Source of the DNA: Onchocerca lupi
Taxonomy: Eukaryota > Nematoda > Chromadorea > Rhabditida > Onchocercidae
DNA: 64,000 nucleotides
Assembly (NCBI GenBank): GCA_028564675.1
Contig: JAOVVO010000009.1
Location: 186,001 to 250,000, forward strand
Direction of reading: 5' to 3'
Shown: piece by piece, positions 25,101-40,100 of the stretch
Numbering within the stretch: the stretch's first letter is position 1
How the letters are laid out: every line of letters starts with the position of its first letter
Program-made: the position numbers and the translations under genes
Notes under the pieces: model-generated
Seen by the model: only the letters and a program-made list of their open reading frames with translations
Database searches by the model: none
Told to the model about the DNA's origin: nothing

Positions 25101-28100
25101 TTTAATAGAGTTCCTTTTTTTCTGCATGATTTGATAATATTTTCGCTGTTGCTAATTCTTGAAATCAGAAAGACCGATCAAACGTCAGCGCAATCAATCG
25201 GTGATTTAAACGAAAAAGTTTGGTTGGTATTATAATATTAATGAAACAAGTTAGAGGTCAAGTATGTCAAAACCATTGGAAGACGAAATAAAGAACAATT
25301 AGAAGAATGATCTTATAGATCTCAGTACTTTTTATTTCTGAATTGTGACTGACAAACTTTTTTAGAATACCGAAAAAAGCTTTAAAGAATTTTCTAAAAA
25401 CACCAAAAAAAAACTTCAGAGAACTTCATAACATTCTTCATTTGCATTCGTTCCCTCATAAAAAAAAACCAAAAAGAGAGAAAGCAAGTTAAAAGTTGAA
25501 CAAGGCATGGTTGCGCTTGGTTCACTTTAAGGAACAAGTTCTCATTATTTCAAGTTAAGAGCGCTTTCAGTGACACTAATTTATTGCAAAAAAAAAAAAA
25601 AAAAAAAAGAAAAAAATCATCGATTGCCTCAACCCACTTGAATCATGAGTTATCTTTTCAAATTACATTCTTCGAATATTTTCAAACCAAAAAATTATCT
25701 AGAGCTTGAAACTTTAAGTTATTTTAAAAATGTTGAGAGCTTGAATTCTTTTTTTTTTTTTTTGATTCTTCCGTATTTCATTTTCTACGCCGTCTGCTAT
25801 TCCACATTTTCCTTACTTTATCTCACTAACAGTCACTTTTTTCAACAGATACGCTATCTTGTCTTCTCACCCATTTATTGCTCTTCAAAAGTAATTTTTA
25901 TTCATTGAATACGGCAGTGAATAATTTTGATTATAAATAGATAAATTTGTCATTACACCTAAAAATTAACGGTCACAGAACAGTTAACAAAAATAATGAA
26001 AAGCGTACTTTTCAGGAGACTCCGAATATTCAATTTCGTTGAAAAATTCATCATCCTCCCTATAATCATTCACGTCGTCATATGAATTCAAACTATCTCT
26101 TTCAATCTGAAACGTGAAATAGCGGAAATCTTTATTCGTATATTAAACTTACTGTTGATCGCAAGTGCGAAACAGTAAATGATAATGAAATTTGAAAAAA
26201 ATTTTTTTTAATCCATTTTACCTTTATTTAAGAATATATCTAAGAAGTTTAAACAAACTCTTAAATAAGAGTACATCTTTCTGCAAATAAAGATAAGAGA
26301 GTGCAGTCGAAAGTTCAGATTTCTCAGCTGCATTATAAGTGTTTAAGAGGAAAAAGTTGGCATTTCATACTTTTCATAGAATGCAAATTAGTCAGTCATA
26401 ATGACCATTTTTAAAATAAGAAAAGGAATTCATAAAATCGAGATATCATGAAAAAAATTCGCATGTTCACGATCAGACCTAATTAAGAACCATTTCGCGT
26501 CAGCTGAATATGCGAAATTTTACAATATTTATCTAGCCGGAAAGTGACTTCCAAAGATCTTCAAGATATCATGAATGATAGGAGGATGGGCAATATGTTA
26601 ACATGCGAGGATTCTAATAAATTAATGGATAGAGCTCATTCTCATAAATTATAATAGCAATACATGAAAGGGAAATAATGAAGCATCTGACCATGATGGG
26701 TGAATGAAACGATGGAAGAAACTACGATGAACGACAAACGATAAACTGAAAATGTGCAAACCACTAGCATCGAACACTTTATTTGTTTGTTCACTATTGA
26801 GCACATCACATAGACCTTCAAAACTTAACACAGAGTAACGGCTCTAACATTTACAAGGAAAAAATGTTCGAAACTAGTTAACAGGCAAATAAATTTTCTC
26901 TCTCGATGCAGCGTCCTTAAAACACAAATGCTTCTGAGTCATCCTTTCAAGAAATCGTCCAAGATGTTGAGAGTTACTTAGGCCATTAGGATACAATACA
27001 TCTCATTGTTTATTGTAACTCAATCAATTAAAAAAATATTGCAAAAAAAAAAAAAAAAGTTCTAGCACTGTGCAATCCCATTTTAATTTCAAATATTAGC
27101 AGTATTATCATTTAAATTATTTGGATCTTCCTGGATATATTATATAATTGTGCCATAATTTAAATCCGTAAAACACTAGCACCACTAATCAGAAAATTTA
27201 TAAATTTATTTAATTATCAAATTGAGAAAAAAATGAACTGGAAATTTTTTTTTAGAGATTTCAAAAGAAGAACGTTCAAAGAGAAGTTTTTAATTCGTTA
27301 GAGCATTTAATTCTATACTCATTTTAGGCAATCATCAATTTCAAGCACTCAAACCAAACTTTCTGATTCCAGTGCAATTGCAACTAATTCTCGATATAGC
27401 AGCATTTAAAACGATGTGCATGAATTCAAAAAAGAAAGAGATGTAAGATAAATGAGTGTAAACGAAGTTGTTCAGTATTTTTATTAAGCTCATTGCCAGA
27501 TAGCACTGCAGAAACTTCCTTTCTTATTGACGAATTGTCAATAACTGCAAAAGCACTTTCATTTTTCAAAAAGCTTACCAGTAAACACTTCGAAACCTTT
27601 GTTTATAATTATTTCCAGAACTATGTAAATTAACATTTTCTCCTAAATGTTTACAAATGTTTCACTTCTTTTCCTATCGGTACAGTTAAGAATAAGCCGA
27701 TCAATATGATAAACTTGGATGATTTCTGAAAAGCATAGTTAACTTCCCTCTTTAAACTTTCCAACTGATCAAAAAATATGGATAAAAAACGAAAAAATGA
27801 TTTCTAAAATTTATGAAAAGTTCCAGAACTTACGGTAACAGAATCGGGTGGCCTCGAAAATTTTGTTTTCCGTGGAGTTGGTATTGGTTTAAATTTCTCT
27901 TCACGTGGTGAAGAATCGGTAGTTGATGATGTTTCATCATTTTGCTTTTCCCCTCTTCCTTGCGATGAACTATGCGTACGAACTGAAAATAACTTTTCAG
28001 AGGAATGTTCTTCTATTCACAAGTGAATAAGAAATGAAAAAGTTTAGTGGCTCAAAATTCTGAAGCTGAAGGTAATTGGGATCTTTATGGCAAAAAAGAA

Positions 28101-31100
28101 TATAGCAATTTCTTTTCTTTAATTCCATCTTCTATATCATAAGATTCACAAGCACTTCCTTTTTCTGTGAATTTAAAGATTGATTTAAAAACTAAGTTGA
28201 CGAAAAATTTGGCTTTCTGATTTCGAATTTCAGATAGAAATAAAATAAATTAATTCTTTCGAAATCTCTCGCAAAATTTACCTGACATTCAAAGAGCTGA
28301 ATGCAGTGAGAATAATAAGCTCAAGATCTCAAATAATTTTTGATTTTGCCCATTAGCTAAAGTTTCAATTCAAATTAAATAGATTTCGAATGATGGAACA
28401 GACAAAATTATGCCTGTCGATGAACAACCATTCAGAAAACACAAACATGCGCAAGTATATTTAGCTAGCCATTACATATAAATAAATGATGCGCTCTGTG
28501 TCATTTTGATCAAAACACATAGTACAATTAGAATGAAAAAAATTTTTTCAAAATTTAACCGAAATTTGGGATAAAACTGACGAAGAAATAGGTCATTCGA
28601 ATGAAATCAAATCAAAAAAAGACCTTTAAAACAGCTATGAAAGATTATCGAGCTATATAAAAAAACTAGCCGGGCTTTTTAGGATGTCGCGATGAATTGC
28701 TTTTATCGAGAACAGAAGCTGATTGCGTCATCATCATCTGGTCTATCTTTTTCTCCCATGTATCGTCAGATGTCAAACCGCTGTCATCCGATGTTCGGTC
28801 CATCATCGTCAATGTTACTGCTTCCTGCAAATGCACCTATCAAGAATTATTGGAAACCAAACATCACATATTACGACATTGTTCATGACAATAAAGACAA
28901 ATAAAGAGAGATAAACCCGAAATGCTAATGTCCATCCCACACTTGCTAATTTCGAAATATTCACCAATATATGACGAAAACCATTAAACATTGCATCATC
29001 TGTTTCGCGGACTTTAATTTCAAAAAAAGAAATGTTAGTTTCAATTCGTTTGCAATCATAAAATAATTTGTTCAACAGTTCTAAATTTATCCATCAATTC
29101 GTAAATTTTTAATGATAACCATACCGTCACAGAATTGGAAAAGAGAACAGAAGTTTGCCAATGTTTTGCTCGATCGGCACACGATTTTAGCACCTGCAGC
29201 TGGGCAGTACACTTCAGATTTTGTAACCGTAAGCGTTCATTCTGCTCCTCCAACTGAAATAGTACTCTTAGCTTCATTTTATTCAAAACATTTAACCAAG
29301 CAGATTCATACTTCATATCACATGGGCTTTACAATGCGGCAAGGAATGACGTAGAATTATCAAATAAGAAAACTAGGTAAAAGAGAGAGCTCCTTTCTTC
29401 ACTTAATTTAGCATAATGTAGAGCATATCAATAGCGAGCAAATGTGACAGGGAATGTTGCCTAAAAGAGTACGGAGAAAAATATTAGATGAGTAACTTCT
29501 CGAAGAGCTGTTTCTTGCAGAATAGAGGTGGCAACGAAAGGAATGCCACAAGTTACGATTTAGGCAACAAAGAGGACATCCACAATAAACAGATGATAAC
29601 TTTGGCCCCGAAGGAAACTAATTTTGTCACTGTTTACCAGTAGTCAGTGCTTGTTGACACGTCAAAGAAGTCACAATGAGTAGACTTCATTGAATCTTCT
29701 AAGCCTTTTTCAACTGCTAGTTCCCTTTTTTTATGCAATTTTCTCGAATTACTAATATATTTTGTTCATCTGAGAGGACTTTGAAGTAATAGTGGTATAA
29801 CATTATTTAACTAAAAAGACAAATCGAACATTTTGAGAGAAAACATGAAAGAAGTCTAAAGAAATTTGAAATATTAAGTTCAAAATTTGTAAAATCGTAG
29901 GAAAAAAGAGATGATAAATTTTTAAGAAATTAAAAGGAGCAAAATTGGATTTGAAAATTTACAAAATTTCCCTAATATAAAATCAAAAACGAGTGACAGC
30001 TAGCAATCGTCTCGATGTTTGGTTGTCAATACAATGCTGACAATCGTCTCGTCTAGAATTGGAATAAACGATATAATATTAGCCAATGGTGGTAGTAAAA
30101 GCCAGCAAGCAGGAAAAATCGACGAATGAAAAAAAAAAAAGAGAGAATTGATGAAGTGATGCAATCTTGATGATATTTCAATCCATCATTTTTTACTGAT
30201 TTTGATCACCTTCCACTTCTTCGATTTCTCTTCCTGTACCACTTCATTTGCATATTCTTTGTTTAAGTTCTCCACTTTTTTTATGAAATCACTGGCGCAG
30301 AAAGTTTAAACAAGAGAACCTCATTCTTACTTCATTTTACACAAAACAGAGCTGGTATAAGAGCAGTCGATAATTACGCTTATCTATACAAGTCAAAATA
30401 AAACCTGATATTAAAAGGTAAAAGGTTGGCTAATACAATAAGCAACAAAGAGGAGAATATTTAACGTGGATTACTTTGCAATTGCACAATCAAGTTAATT
30501 CTCTGTTACTTAGTCAAGTCAAGTCACTTTGCATGATTGGAAGAAACAATAACGTTTTGCCTGAGCAACAAAAAGGACGAAATATAACAGTTTATCTGTG
30601 GAAAACTTTGCAGACCAAGAATTAAACGATTTTCAGAAAGCGATGTCATAGAAATACGTTCTGTTTAAGTTCGGAGTCATTCCAGCAATGTCAGCAACAG
30701 AAAAGTGTTTAAATTGATGCACCTTTGATAATATTAATTACTGTATTTTCTATTACAGCAATCAATCATTACAACTAAAAATTTTGATGAAATTTGCTAA
30801 CTTTCGAAGTGATAGAAATGTATATATAAAAGCCATCAAGTGGTACTTAAACACAGTTATTTCTGACTTTCATATTTATTCGCTATGAAGTGAATGGCAT
30901 GCAACCTGCTAACTGCTGTTTTTAAGTAACTTTCTGCTCAGGTAAGTTACAAAATTTAGAATATAATAGTGAAAAGATGTGTTTCTCAACACGAAAGCCT
31001 TATGCCATGGAATGGTGGAGGTAAAGGAGGACGCTATGCCCTCATGCCACTTGAATACAATTACGTACTTCATAGTGGAACCAAATTTGTGTCCATCAAA

Positions 31101-34100
31101 ATCGGTTGTAACTGCTAATTACTTCAAATTTAATCACTTCCCTAAGTTTAATTAAACTTGAAACAAGCTGGAAAGTTAGCATTTGCAACCAGAATTCTCT
31201 TCCACTGAACTTCATAATCAATACTAAATTTCATTGAAAACTTTGAAGAATTAAATATTTCGATGAATTCTCCCCAAATTTGCTTTACTGTCGATAGTAA
31301 TATGAAGAAAATACTTTATTGCAGGAACATCATGAAAGCTTAATAACAAAAATCAATCGTAAGTAATAACTAGAAATAACCAGACTTGTTAGTGCATTTC
31401 TATAAATGGAAATTGTGTCTTTACTTGAAAGAATGATCTGCAATCAGTAAATAGAGGGACGAGAAAAGATTTTTGCACTACCAATTTCGAGCAACAAAAA
31501 ATTGAAGATATTTCGGCTAAATCGTACTAATAATAGGTTTCAGGATGGAAAGAAATAAGACGGAATAGTTGGTAATAACGAAAATGTTGGTAACATTGTC
31601 TTCAAAACCAAACAAGTTCACCAATTATTTCTCAAAGAGCGAAAAATGCATAATCGCCATTGTACCTGTTGCTTTCTATTCTCTTACTCTTATCAACAAT
31701 TCATTTACCATTTCATCTTGCAAAAAATTCTCATCCACTGCTGAAACTGATCTATTCATCAAGTCGTCAATTCGATGCTATGATTCTATCACAACCAAAA
31801 AGCTATTTAAGTAAGCAAATCTCAACAAATAGACCGTTAATTACTCACTTCCTCAGTTTGATTATTAATAGTGGGCAGCCCTGCTATATAATTTCATTAT
31901 AGTCTCTTACGTTAAAATGGCCTATAAAATTCATAGTTGTTTTGTGATTTTCTATTTATTCACATTTTCTACAAATAACCTTTGTATTACGAGCACTTTA
32001 ATGCTCCATGTGTAAAGCAAAAAGATTCATTTCGATATCTCTCTAAATAACGACAGATTTATGAATTTTTCAGTTTTCGATACCTTCTTATCGCAAATGG
32101 CATTTTTTTTTTTTTCAAAATATCTTTTATGTCGCCAATTTTTTTTATCCCTCATTCATTCGTCCTTCCAATCCGCAATAAATGTCACATGAAAAAGAAG
32201 AAAATTGTTATGAAAAAGGTTTCATGACAAACAGCAAAATTTATAGCAACTGAGAAAGATGAGTGAAATGAGATTGGTAGTTCGCAACCTGTTTTGAATG
32301 ACGAAGAGATTTTGAGATCAAACTTTGATCTTAATGAGGAAATTGCATAAATTCATGAATTAATCGAGAATGAACAAAAGAAAAGAAAAAAAAAATATTC
32401 AAATGAAAGAGAAACAAAAGAGGTATTATGTCTTAGCAGAGTAAAATACAGGTTGAGAAATAACCGCATTTTAATAAAATAAACTGTGAAATACCCCGGT
32501 GAGATCCTTCATAACTCTATCAGTCAGGGAAAAATTCAAAGCAATTATGATCGAAAGGATAGAAAGAAAATGCTTTAAATTCGTATAAGATGTGATCAGC
32601 TAAAGTGATTAGATTTCTGACATTTCACTAATAAATTTTAATTTATTCGTGTTTTCGTTCTTAGAAACAACGCAACATTATTTTAAAATCCTTAATTACA
32701 TTTCTTAAAAGTTAAAGAATTGTACACAAAAACTGGGTCAAATAAAATTCAAGACGGACGTGAGAGGGTGTAGAAGCTTTTTTTTTTAAATTCCAATGCA
32801 TTTAGTTCAATCTCAAATCAATTCTAATTCCAGTTTCATATTCTTTCTAGGTAAATTCCTCTTTAGATTCCTTTTTGGTAAATTCCCCTTAGCTTCAGAT
32901 TCTTTTTAGGTAAGTTCCTCTTAGGAATGCAGCAACAGGGTTATGTGAAAACTGCCTGGTATAGACACGCCAAGATTTATGATTTTCTTGCTTTCTTCAA
33001 ATTGACTAATTATAGCTTCAAAATTATGAATAACTGCTTTAGCACAGAAGTTCCTATGTGAATTCTTATTCACAACAATAAATATTACAAATTGTGACTG
33101 AAACAAGTTCTAAGAAGAAAGCATTAATCCATAATTCTGATATATCTTGATGTAGATCAATGATCGCAGCACACACCTCCTTCGGAGATACAAACTTTTT
33201 GATTTGAAGACACATAAATGCCGCATGACCAATCGAAACGATTATTTTGGCCGTTTCAAGTCAATAAGCAACTTTAAATGCTTGCAGAATTTAATTTTTA
33301 TTATTTTAGGCACTGCGCCAGTCAGCATACAAAAATAAAACGACGGATACATTTATAAAATTGGATGAGGAACAAGATTTATTGATTCTTCTGTTTTAAC
33401 AGATTTAGAATCATATTTGGTTCTAATAATCATGATGATCTCCCTTTCGTTTTATTTCTTCCTCGTCTTATTTTCAGTCAAAAGAAGATTCAGCATTTTT
33501 TCTGCTTGTTTAATTAGTTGTCCTCAACTTGTTGAAGAAAAGAGGTAAGATAAAAAATGTTCTTTGGAAATTTTAATCGAAAATTTTAACAGATTTTAAG
33601 ATGTGAACTTTTACCGAGAGAATAAAATATTAGGGAAACACTAATATATGCTGGTCGGTAAAATATCAATATAAATTAATTAATCACTAAAACATCCAAT
33701 ATCTTAATCCAACATATGACATAAAAATTGTAACAGTGTACTACTTTTGTAGCTTATAATAACATTGATAATACTATTAATAATGATAAAAACTGGAAAA
33801 ACGACCATCTCGGAAGAATCGGTTATATTATCATCATCCCATATCATCGAGATCAAAAATCTCGAAAATTAATTGAATTGTTATAAAGAAATTATTGAAC
33901 CTGGCAAAAGCAATTGAATTTTAGAATTTAAATTGGTTAAATTATAATATTTTTGGTCTCTATTCAACAGCAATATTTTTTCACCTTCATACACTGTTAT
34001 ATGCTTCTTTAACTTCTTCAATACTTTTTGAAGTATTAAAGAAAACAAAAATCATGGCCAAAAGATTTAGGAGTACAGAAAGTTGCTGTAAATCACGACT

Positions 34101-37100
34101 AAAATTAAAATCGATATAGACACTAAATACATAAATAGAGAGAAGGATATACAGTATATTTCGAAAATAAACAAAAAAAATATTGATATCACTCCGTATC
34201 TGTTTGGCAAGAATTTTAGTGGGGCTTGAACTTGAAGTTTACACTATAAATGGCGAGAAGAACTGAAATGGTTTTTAGAACAAGTAGATTTTCTGATGCG
34301 CATAGATTGATAACTTTACAGTAGATGAAGCATATAGTGATTTTATCTCTGCCAAAGAATCTCAAGCCCTCTTGGCTATCGGATGGAAGCAATACATCTG
34401 CGTGGATATATTAAAAGTTCCTCTTAATTAGATGAATCGGTCAGTGTAGCTGTGTCATCAAGCAAATAGTATAAATGACGAAAAAGAGAAGTAATTGGAC
34501 AAAGGAAATGGAAAATCATTCTGCCAGAAGACAGTGCGAAAGAAAATTTAATAGCTCACAGCAAATCAATCTTGACTATAACGAAGAGGTTCATTCTCCT
34601 TCTTGCAGAAGTACTTATTTGGGATCCACTACATTTCTGCTTACGCAAATCGATGTGGAAAGCATTAGTCAGACCAACATTCCCTGAGGATAGATGTATC
34701 AAGCCTAGTCCTACTCTCTTCTCCAAGAATTCGGAATACTCACAGCCAGACTCAATATCTGTTCAAAAGGCAAGGCCAAGAGATTAGTATCTCTGATGAA
34801 AGAATTTGAACAAAATAAGCCATCAGTCTATAAAAATATCCATTAAGTATATAAACATATTTACGCCAATGCAATGAAGCCAAATCTTTAAAAATAACAC
34901 AGTTTAATTGTTTTAAACAAAAAAAAAAAAAAAAAATTTTAATAGACAATAAATTATCGAAGCGACCAATACATCATTGAAGAAGAAATCAAAGAAAAGG
35001 TCTGTTCTAAAAAAAGTCTGCCATTAAATTGACAAACGTTTCTTAAAACATGTTGATTTGTCAACATGGAATAATGATGCGATACGTAACAACATAAGCA
35101 ATATAATTTAAAATGATTAAAAACTTGCCACATTTAATACTCCTTTTACATTTTTCTGTCTATCCGTCGATTCAGTTAGTCGTCGATAAATTCTACCGTA
35201 AGATTTGACAGATCTAATTCGAAGCGATGGATTTCAATAAATGCAAAATATGTCAGAATTAAATTTCAAAAATTTCATAACACAGAGGTACCGAAAAAAA
35301 AAGTGTAGAATAAGTTGAAACAAATAAAACATTGGAAAAAAAATGCACAGTGAATAATGCTTTTCTCGTGTTTATTTTGATAATTTAGTTTGCAAAAACT
35401 GAAGTTAGCTATTTCCCAGACAGAACTATACGGACAATCTTCCTAATTCCGATGAAATAGACTCCTGAAATTGTCAGATGAGCAAAGACACTAATTGTGA
35501 ATGTGAGATTTATAATCTAATTTCTATCTTCATTGTAAACAATGCAGAGGAAGCTAATCAGAACTTAATATTACATTTTCTTTAATTACTTACGGTGATT
35601 TGTCGTCCAGTAATTTTTCATACTTGCAAAAAGAATCTTTTCCGCTGTTGGTCTTCCGTAGATTGCTAATGTCTATACTTCATCATTCCGTCTATGATTT
35701 GGATATCTAATAGTTAAAATTTTTTTCGTTACAGATCTATCACCATTTCTTGTTACCCCAACATCGAAAATACAGCTTAGATTATTAAATCAGAACGAAA
35801 TTTGACTACTTTTATCACAAAGCCTGCAAATGACTTATGGGAAACGATCCAAATGTTTGCATTTTCATTCTAATTAAAGCTATGCAAAGTAGCTTGGTAT
35901 ATTTTATTTTTTACCAGATCATAATAAATCAAAGGTTAAAATGGCACAATATACTATTTATTCTATTTTACAAAACTGATCTTTCTGCAGATCTGAAATA
36001 GGAACTATTTATCCTGCACATCGATATGCATTTCTTAAATAGTGTCTTTCAAAATGCAAAAAATTATTTTAAGTGGAAATCGAGGGAAACCTCGGCTGGA
36101 TGGTTAATTCTCAAATAACGACCACCTCCAGTGACAAAAAAAAGGCCGCACAGTTAGCTTTCCAGTGGTGACAAAAAAAGTAAAGAAAGTTGGTGTCCTT
36201 TTTTCTTCTGAGTACCCCCCACCCTTAGCATTATCAACAGCAACGACACGATCAATCCAACACAAATTCATACTTCAAAGCATGCCGACAGAGGACAAGA
36301 AATGGGAAAAACGGTGCTCGTAGAAATAACAAGGCCAAACATTTTATAAATCTTTCTTCCTCATCTGCTCAACCTTTAAAAAAAAAATTTCAATTCTCGG
36401 ATTACTTGGTGGAAAGAGATCAAAACCCGCTAAGAAAACCACCTGCCACATATAACTGCAAATTTTGAATATTTAGTAGCAGAAAAAACTAACTTCTCGC
36501 ATTCCAAAAAATTTTCAAACTTTACATTGGATATGGATGTTATCTCAACTTAAAGATCACTTTATAATGATGAAAATGATATTCTTTTCAATCATTAAGA
36601 TTAATAATGAAAAGACATGCGAAATTCGAAGGACATGGAGGTAAAATATGAAATTGATATTTTTCTGGATCGGAAAGAATTATATAATTGATTGAGGAAT
36701 CATGCAAATCATTTAAACCAACATATTATACTCCTTTTTTCACTTCAGATTGAAATAATACTATATGACGTTGCAATCAGGCCTAAAAATAATTCATTAG
36801 ATCCCAGTCATAACAAGTGTTCTGAATACTTTGGTTATGGTTAATTAATTTGAAAAAAAAAATCTTCTGAGAAAAATTTCGAAAAAATCTCCTTGGAGAA
36901 AATTTTTTTTATGATTCAAAATAAAAACAATGATACACTGTTTCAGGTGAATTTCAAAAGATCATTTATGTGATATCAGTGAAAGTTCCAGAATGGTTAA
37001 ATTAATGAGATGATTATATTATTGCCATAACAGCCAAAGTGAAATTTGATAGTCGGAACTGTTAGAACAATGAGATTGGGAGAAAAAGATATTAACTAGT

Positions 37101-40100
37101 AATGCTCGATGAAGTTCAGGTTACAACACAGAAAGTGACCTTTCGCGTTCAACAAAAGCTATCATTAGACTACTCCTCGTTAGGTTTCAGTTTCGAAAAT
37201 AGTTTCTCGCTTGTAAAAGAACAGCACCCGAGACTCTGCAAGCATTTTCCTACTATATAATAATCACATTAGCTACTGGGTTAGCAAATTCAATGTAGTG
37301 ATAGAATAATTAACTAATCATCCCAATGTACACTGCTGTTATATTAAGTTTTCGAAATGCCCTCAGAAATCATTCTGAGAATTTTTCTTTCTTTAAGGAT
37401 GGCCAGTTTATGAGAGAAATAGAAATGTGAATGAGTTTATGACGAAGAAAGGGTTCCGTACTGGAGACAAAATAAGGTTTATTATAAAAATACAGGATTT
37501 AGTTGAGAACGGAATAACGAGGAACAAATATGATGTGTGTGCCTATGATATGGGAAGTAGGTCAATGAGTCTCAACAAATCAATCAACCATTCATTTATT
37601 CCATCCTCTTCCTTCCATTTTCATGTAGAGTCAATTGCGCCAGGCGAATAAGCTCAAACAATGATAGCTTATTCATTCACCTGCCTTTTATTTATATGAA
37701 TGAATCATTAAAGTTGAGAAAAGACAAGTGACAAAATTCAGACATATTGGCAATTAAAATTATACGGATATTATCATATTTATCAATATTATGGGGGAAC
37801 CACGCTTGGACAGATTTTGGCAACGTATCTGATAAAAATCAATATTTAAAATCAGCTTAGAGCATTTTTTTAGGGAAATTCTTCTTAAAAATTTCCCGAA
37901 TCTTAGAATAATATTTAAACTTTATCTCTATTCCTTCCTTAACCTCAGAAAAAAATATGAATTCTTGTTTCTTTAAATTCAGACAAAATTTTGCACGAAT
38001 TAACAAATGAAGAAATTTCAATAAAAACTGATTTTACCTCCTTCTAACCTAGTACTATCGATTAGCATAAAGTGAAGAATTTTCAAAACACCATTTTTGA
38101 TGAGCAATGATGTCGAAGCAAATGTTTCGATGGAGTAATAGAAACTCATTCACTAATAAGGTGAATAAAGAAATAGATTTTTTTATCGTTGAATTTCGAG
38201 GAAAAGAGAAAAAAGGGAAAATTCGGCGAATCAGCAGTGAAATCAACATACCGAATTTATTGCATCCTTTTTTGGGAATCCTCAATTCATCTCTAGCAAA
38301 GGCATATAACATTACGCACTGAATGCCAACCGTTCCAACGTTTATGCAAATATTATCAAATTACAACGTGTTTCCACGTGCTCCATAAACTACTTTAATG
38401 TAATAGCAAAAAAAAAAGAAAAAATCATTTGATATGAACGACTGGTAGATAGACCGAATATATCGTTGGCGATGAAATAGGAGAAGCTCACTCTGACAAT
38501 TTTCCACAAGGATGGATTTCCATGGGCAGGGAAATAATCAGTAGTCAATCAAATAAGCGGTCAGAACGTGATCATCGATCGTTTGAAAGAATAAGCTGGC
38601 AAATAAAATAACACACGTCAATAAATAAGCAATCAATTAGCTATGATACGGCAGTAAATAAGCAATGGATAAAAAGTATTAGCAATGACAGAACGAAAGT
38701 ATACATTAAGTTTGATAACAGTCAACCAACCTCGCTATTGAAGTTATAATTTCCTATAAAATATGAGCATTCTTGGTGAAGTATCAAATACACGAATTGG
38801 CAAATATTCTCACTCTTCGAGGGTTAATGTTATTTGCAATCTTATTTCAGCAAATAGCTGCCACTGTATCTTTTGTATTCTAAAAATTTTTGGACGTTTG
38901 GATTTACTTAAAAGATTTTCGTAATTATTTCGGAAAAATTTACTTAACAAATACGTAAAAATCTTTGAAAAGAGGAATTCTTTCTTACTTTTCAGCAGCT
39001 GCAAGAGAAATTTACCGCAGAAACGACTAAATGGTACAAAATAGCAAAGAAAGGATGCAGCAGAATATGGGTACTGGACCGTGAAAACAATGAACAGGAT
39101 GTGATGCGTGCCCTGTATGCAAATTCACTGCCATCCTTTCGAGAAAAGGTTGCTTGGAAACTGTAATTAATGTCGGAAAATTATGAGTAATTTAGATTTA
39201 ATTGAATGGCAAGCTCAACTTCGAAATATTGCAATTTGCAACAAGCTATTTCGAACTGCGAAATTCGAAATTCGAAATTCGGGGGAAAGTAACTACTAAC
39301 ACAACCATTTTGAAAACTTTTGTTAAAAATTTCGAAATATTCAAAATGTATTAAGTTAAGAACTTCCTTCAGGAAAAATAACCCATCTGAATAAAAATAA
39401 TTGGCATATTTTATTGAATAGACCATTTAGATTAAATTATTAAATTAACTGCATCATAAACAATCAAACACATCAATGACAGCATGACAAAACTGACATA
39501 GCATATAATATTAAAAGTCTGCAGCAGAAGGAAGAGAATAATTGACAAAATTAAAAAGGTCTTCGTAAGGGAACTTTAAATTAGCACTATCAAAGGGACG
39601 TAAAGTGATTTTTGTCCGAAGCTTGCTTCAGAGCATAAAATGATTAAGGTAATAGCAAAACGTGAATGGATAAACTTATTAATAGTAGTAATGTTGAATA
39701 GAAAGTAGGTGATATTGGGAATATTATCTCAAGGAGAATTCGGCAGGGGGTCATCCATAAACTAGTTCTTCCATAAATTTTAAATTATTCCAATAAAATT
39801 GGAATTCTCTGTATATGAATGTGGATAATGCTTCGTTTATTTCAAAAGCTTATACTATATACTATAAAAAAAATATCCTTTTGGAAATTTATTGCTATTT
39901 CTTCGAAATTTTATAAGTTAAATATATTTGTGTAGACAAGTGAAGTTACCGAAAAATTCAAAATACTAAAAAACCATCTTTCAAAATATAAACTTTTCAA
40001 TAAAAATATTGGACTGGACGAGTTTAAAGAATTTGAAATAAGACAGTTCTGGACTTTCTGATCAATGTTGGAACTATGGCTGAACTGAGGAATAAAACTA

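Noticed and set aside
34475..34787. Two overlapping plus frames that looked like a retroelement remnant
   Set aside because: No reverse transcriptase, integrase or gag motif could be seen in any frame.
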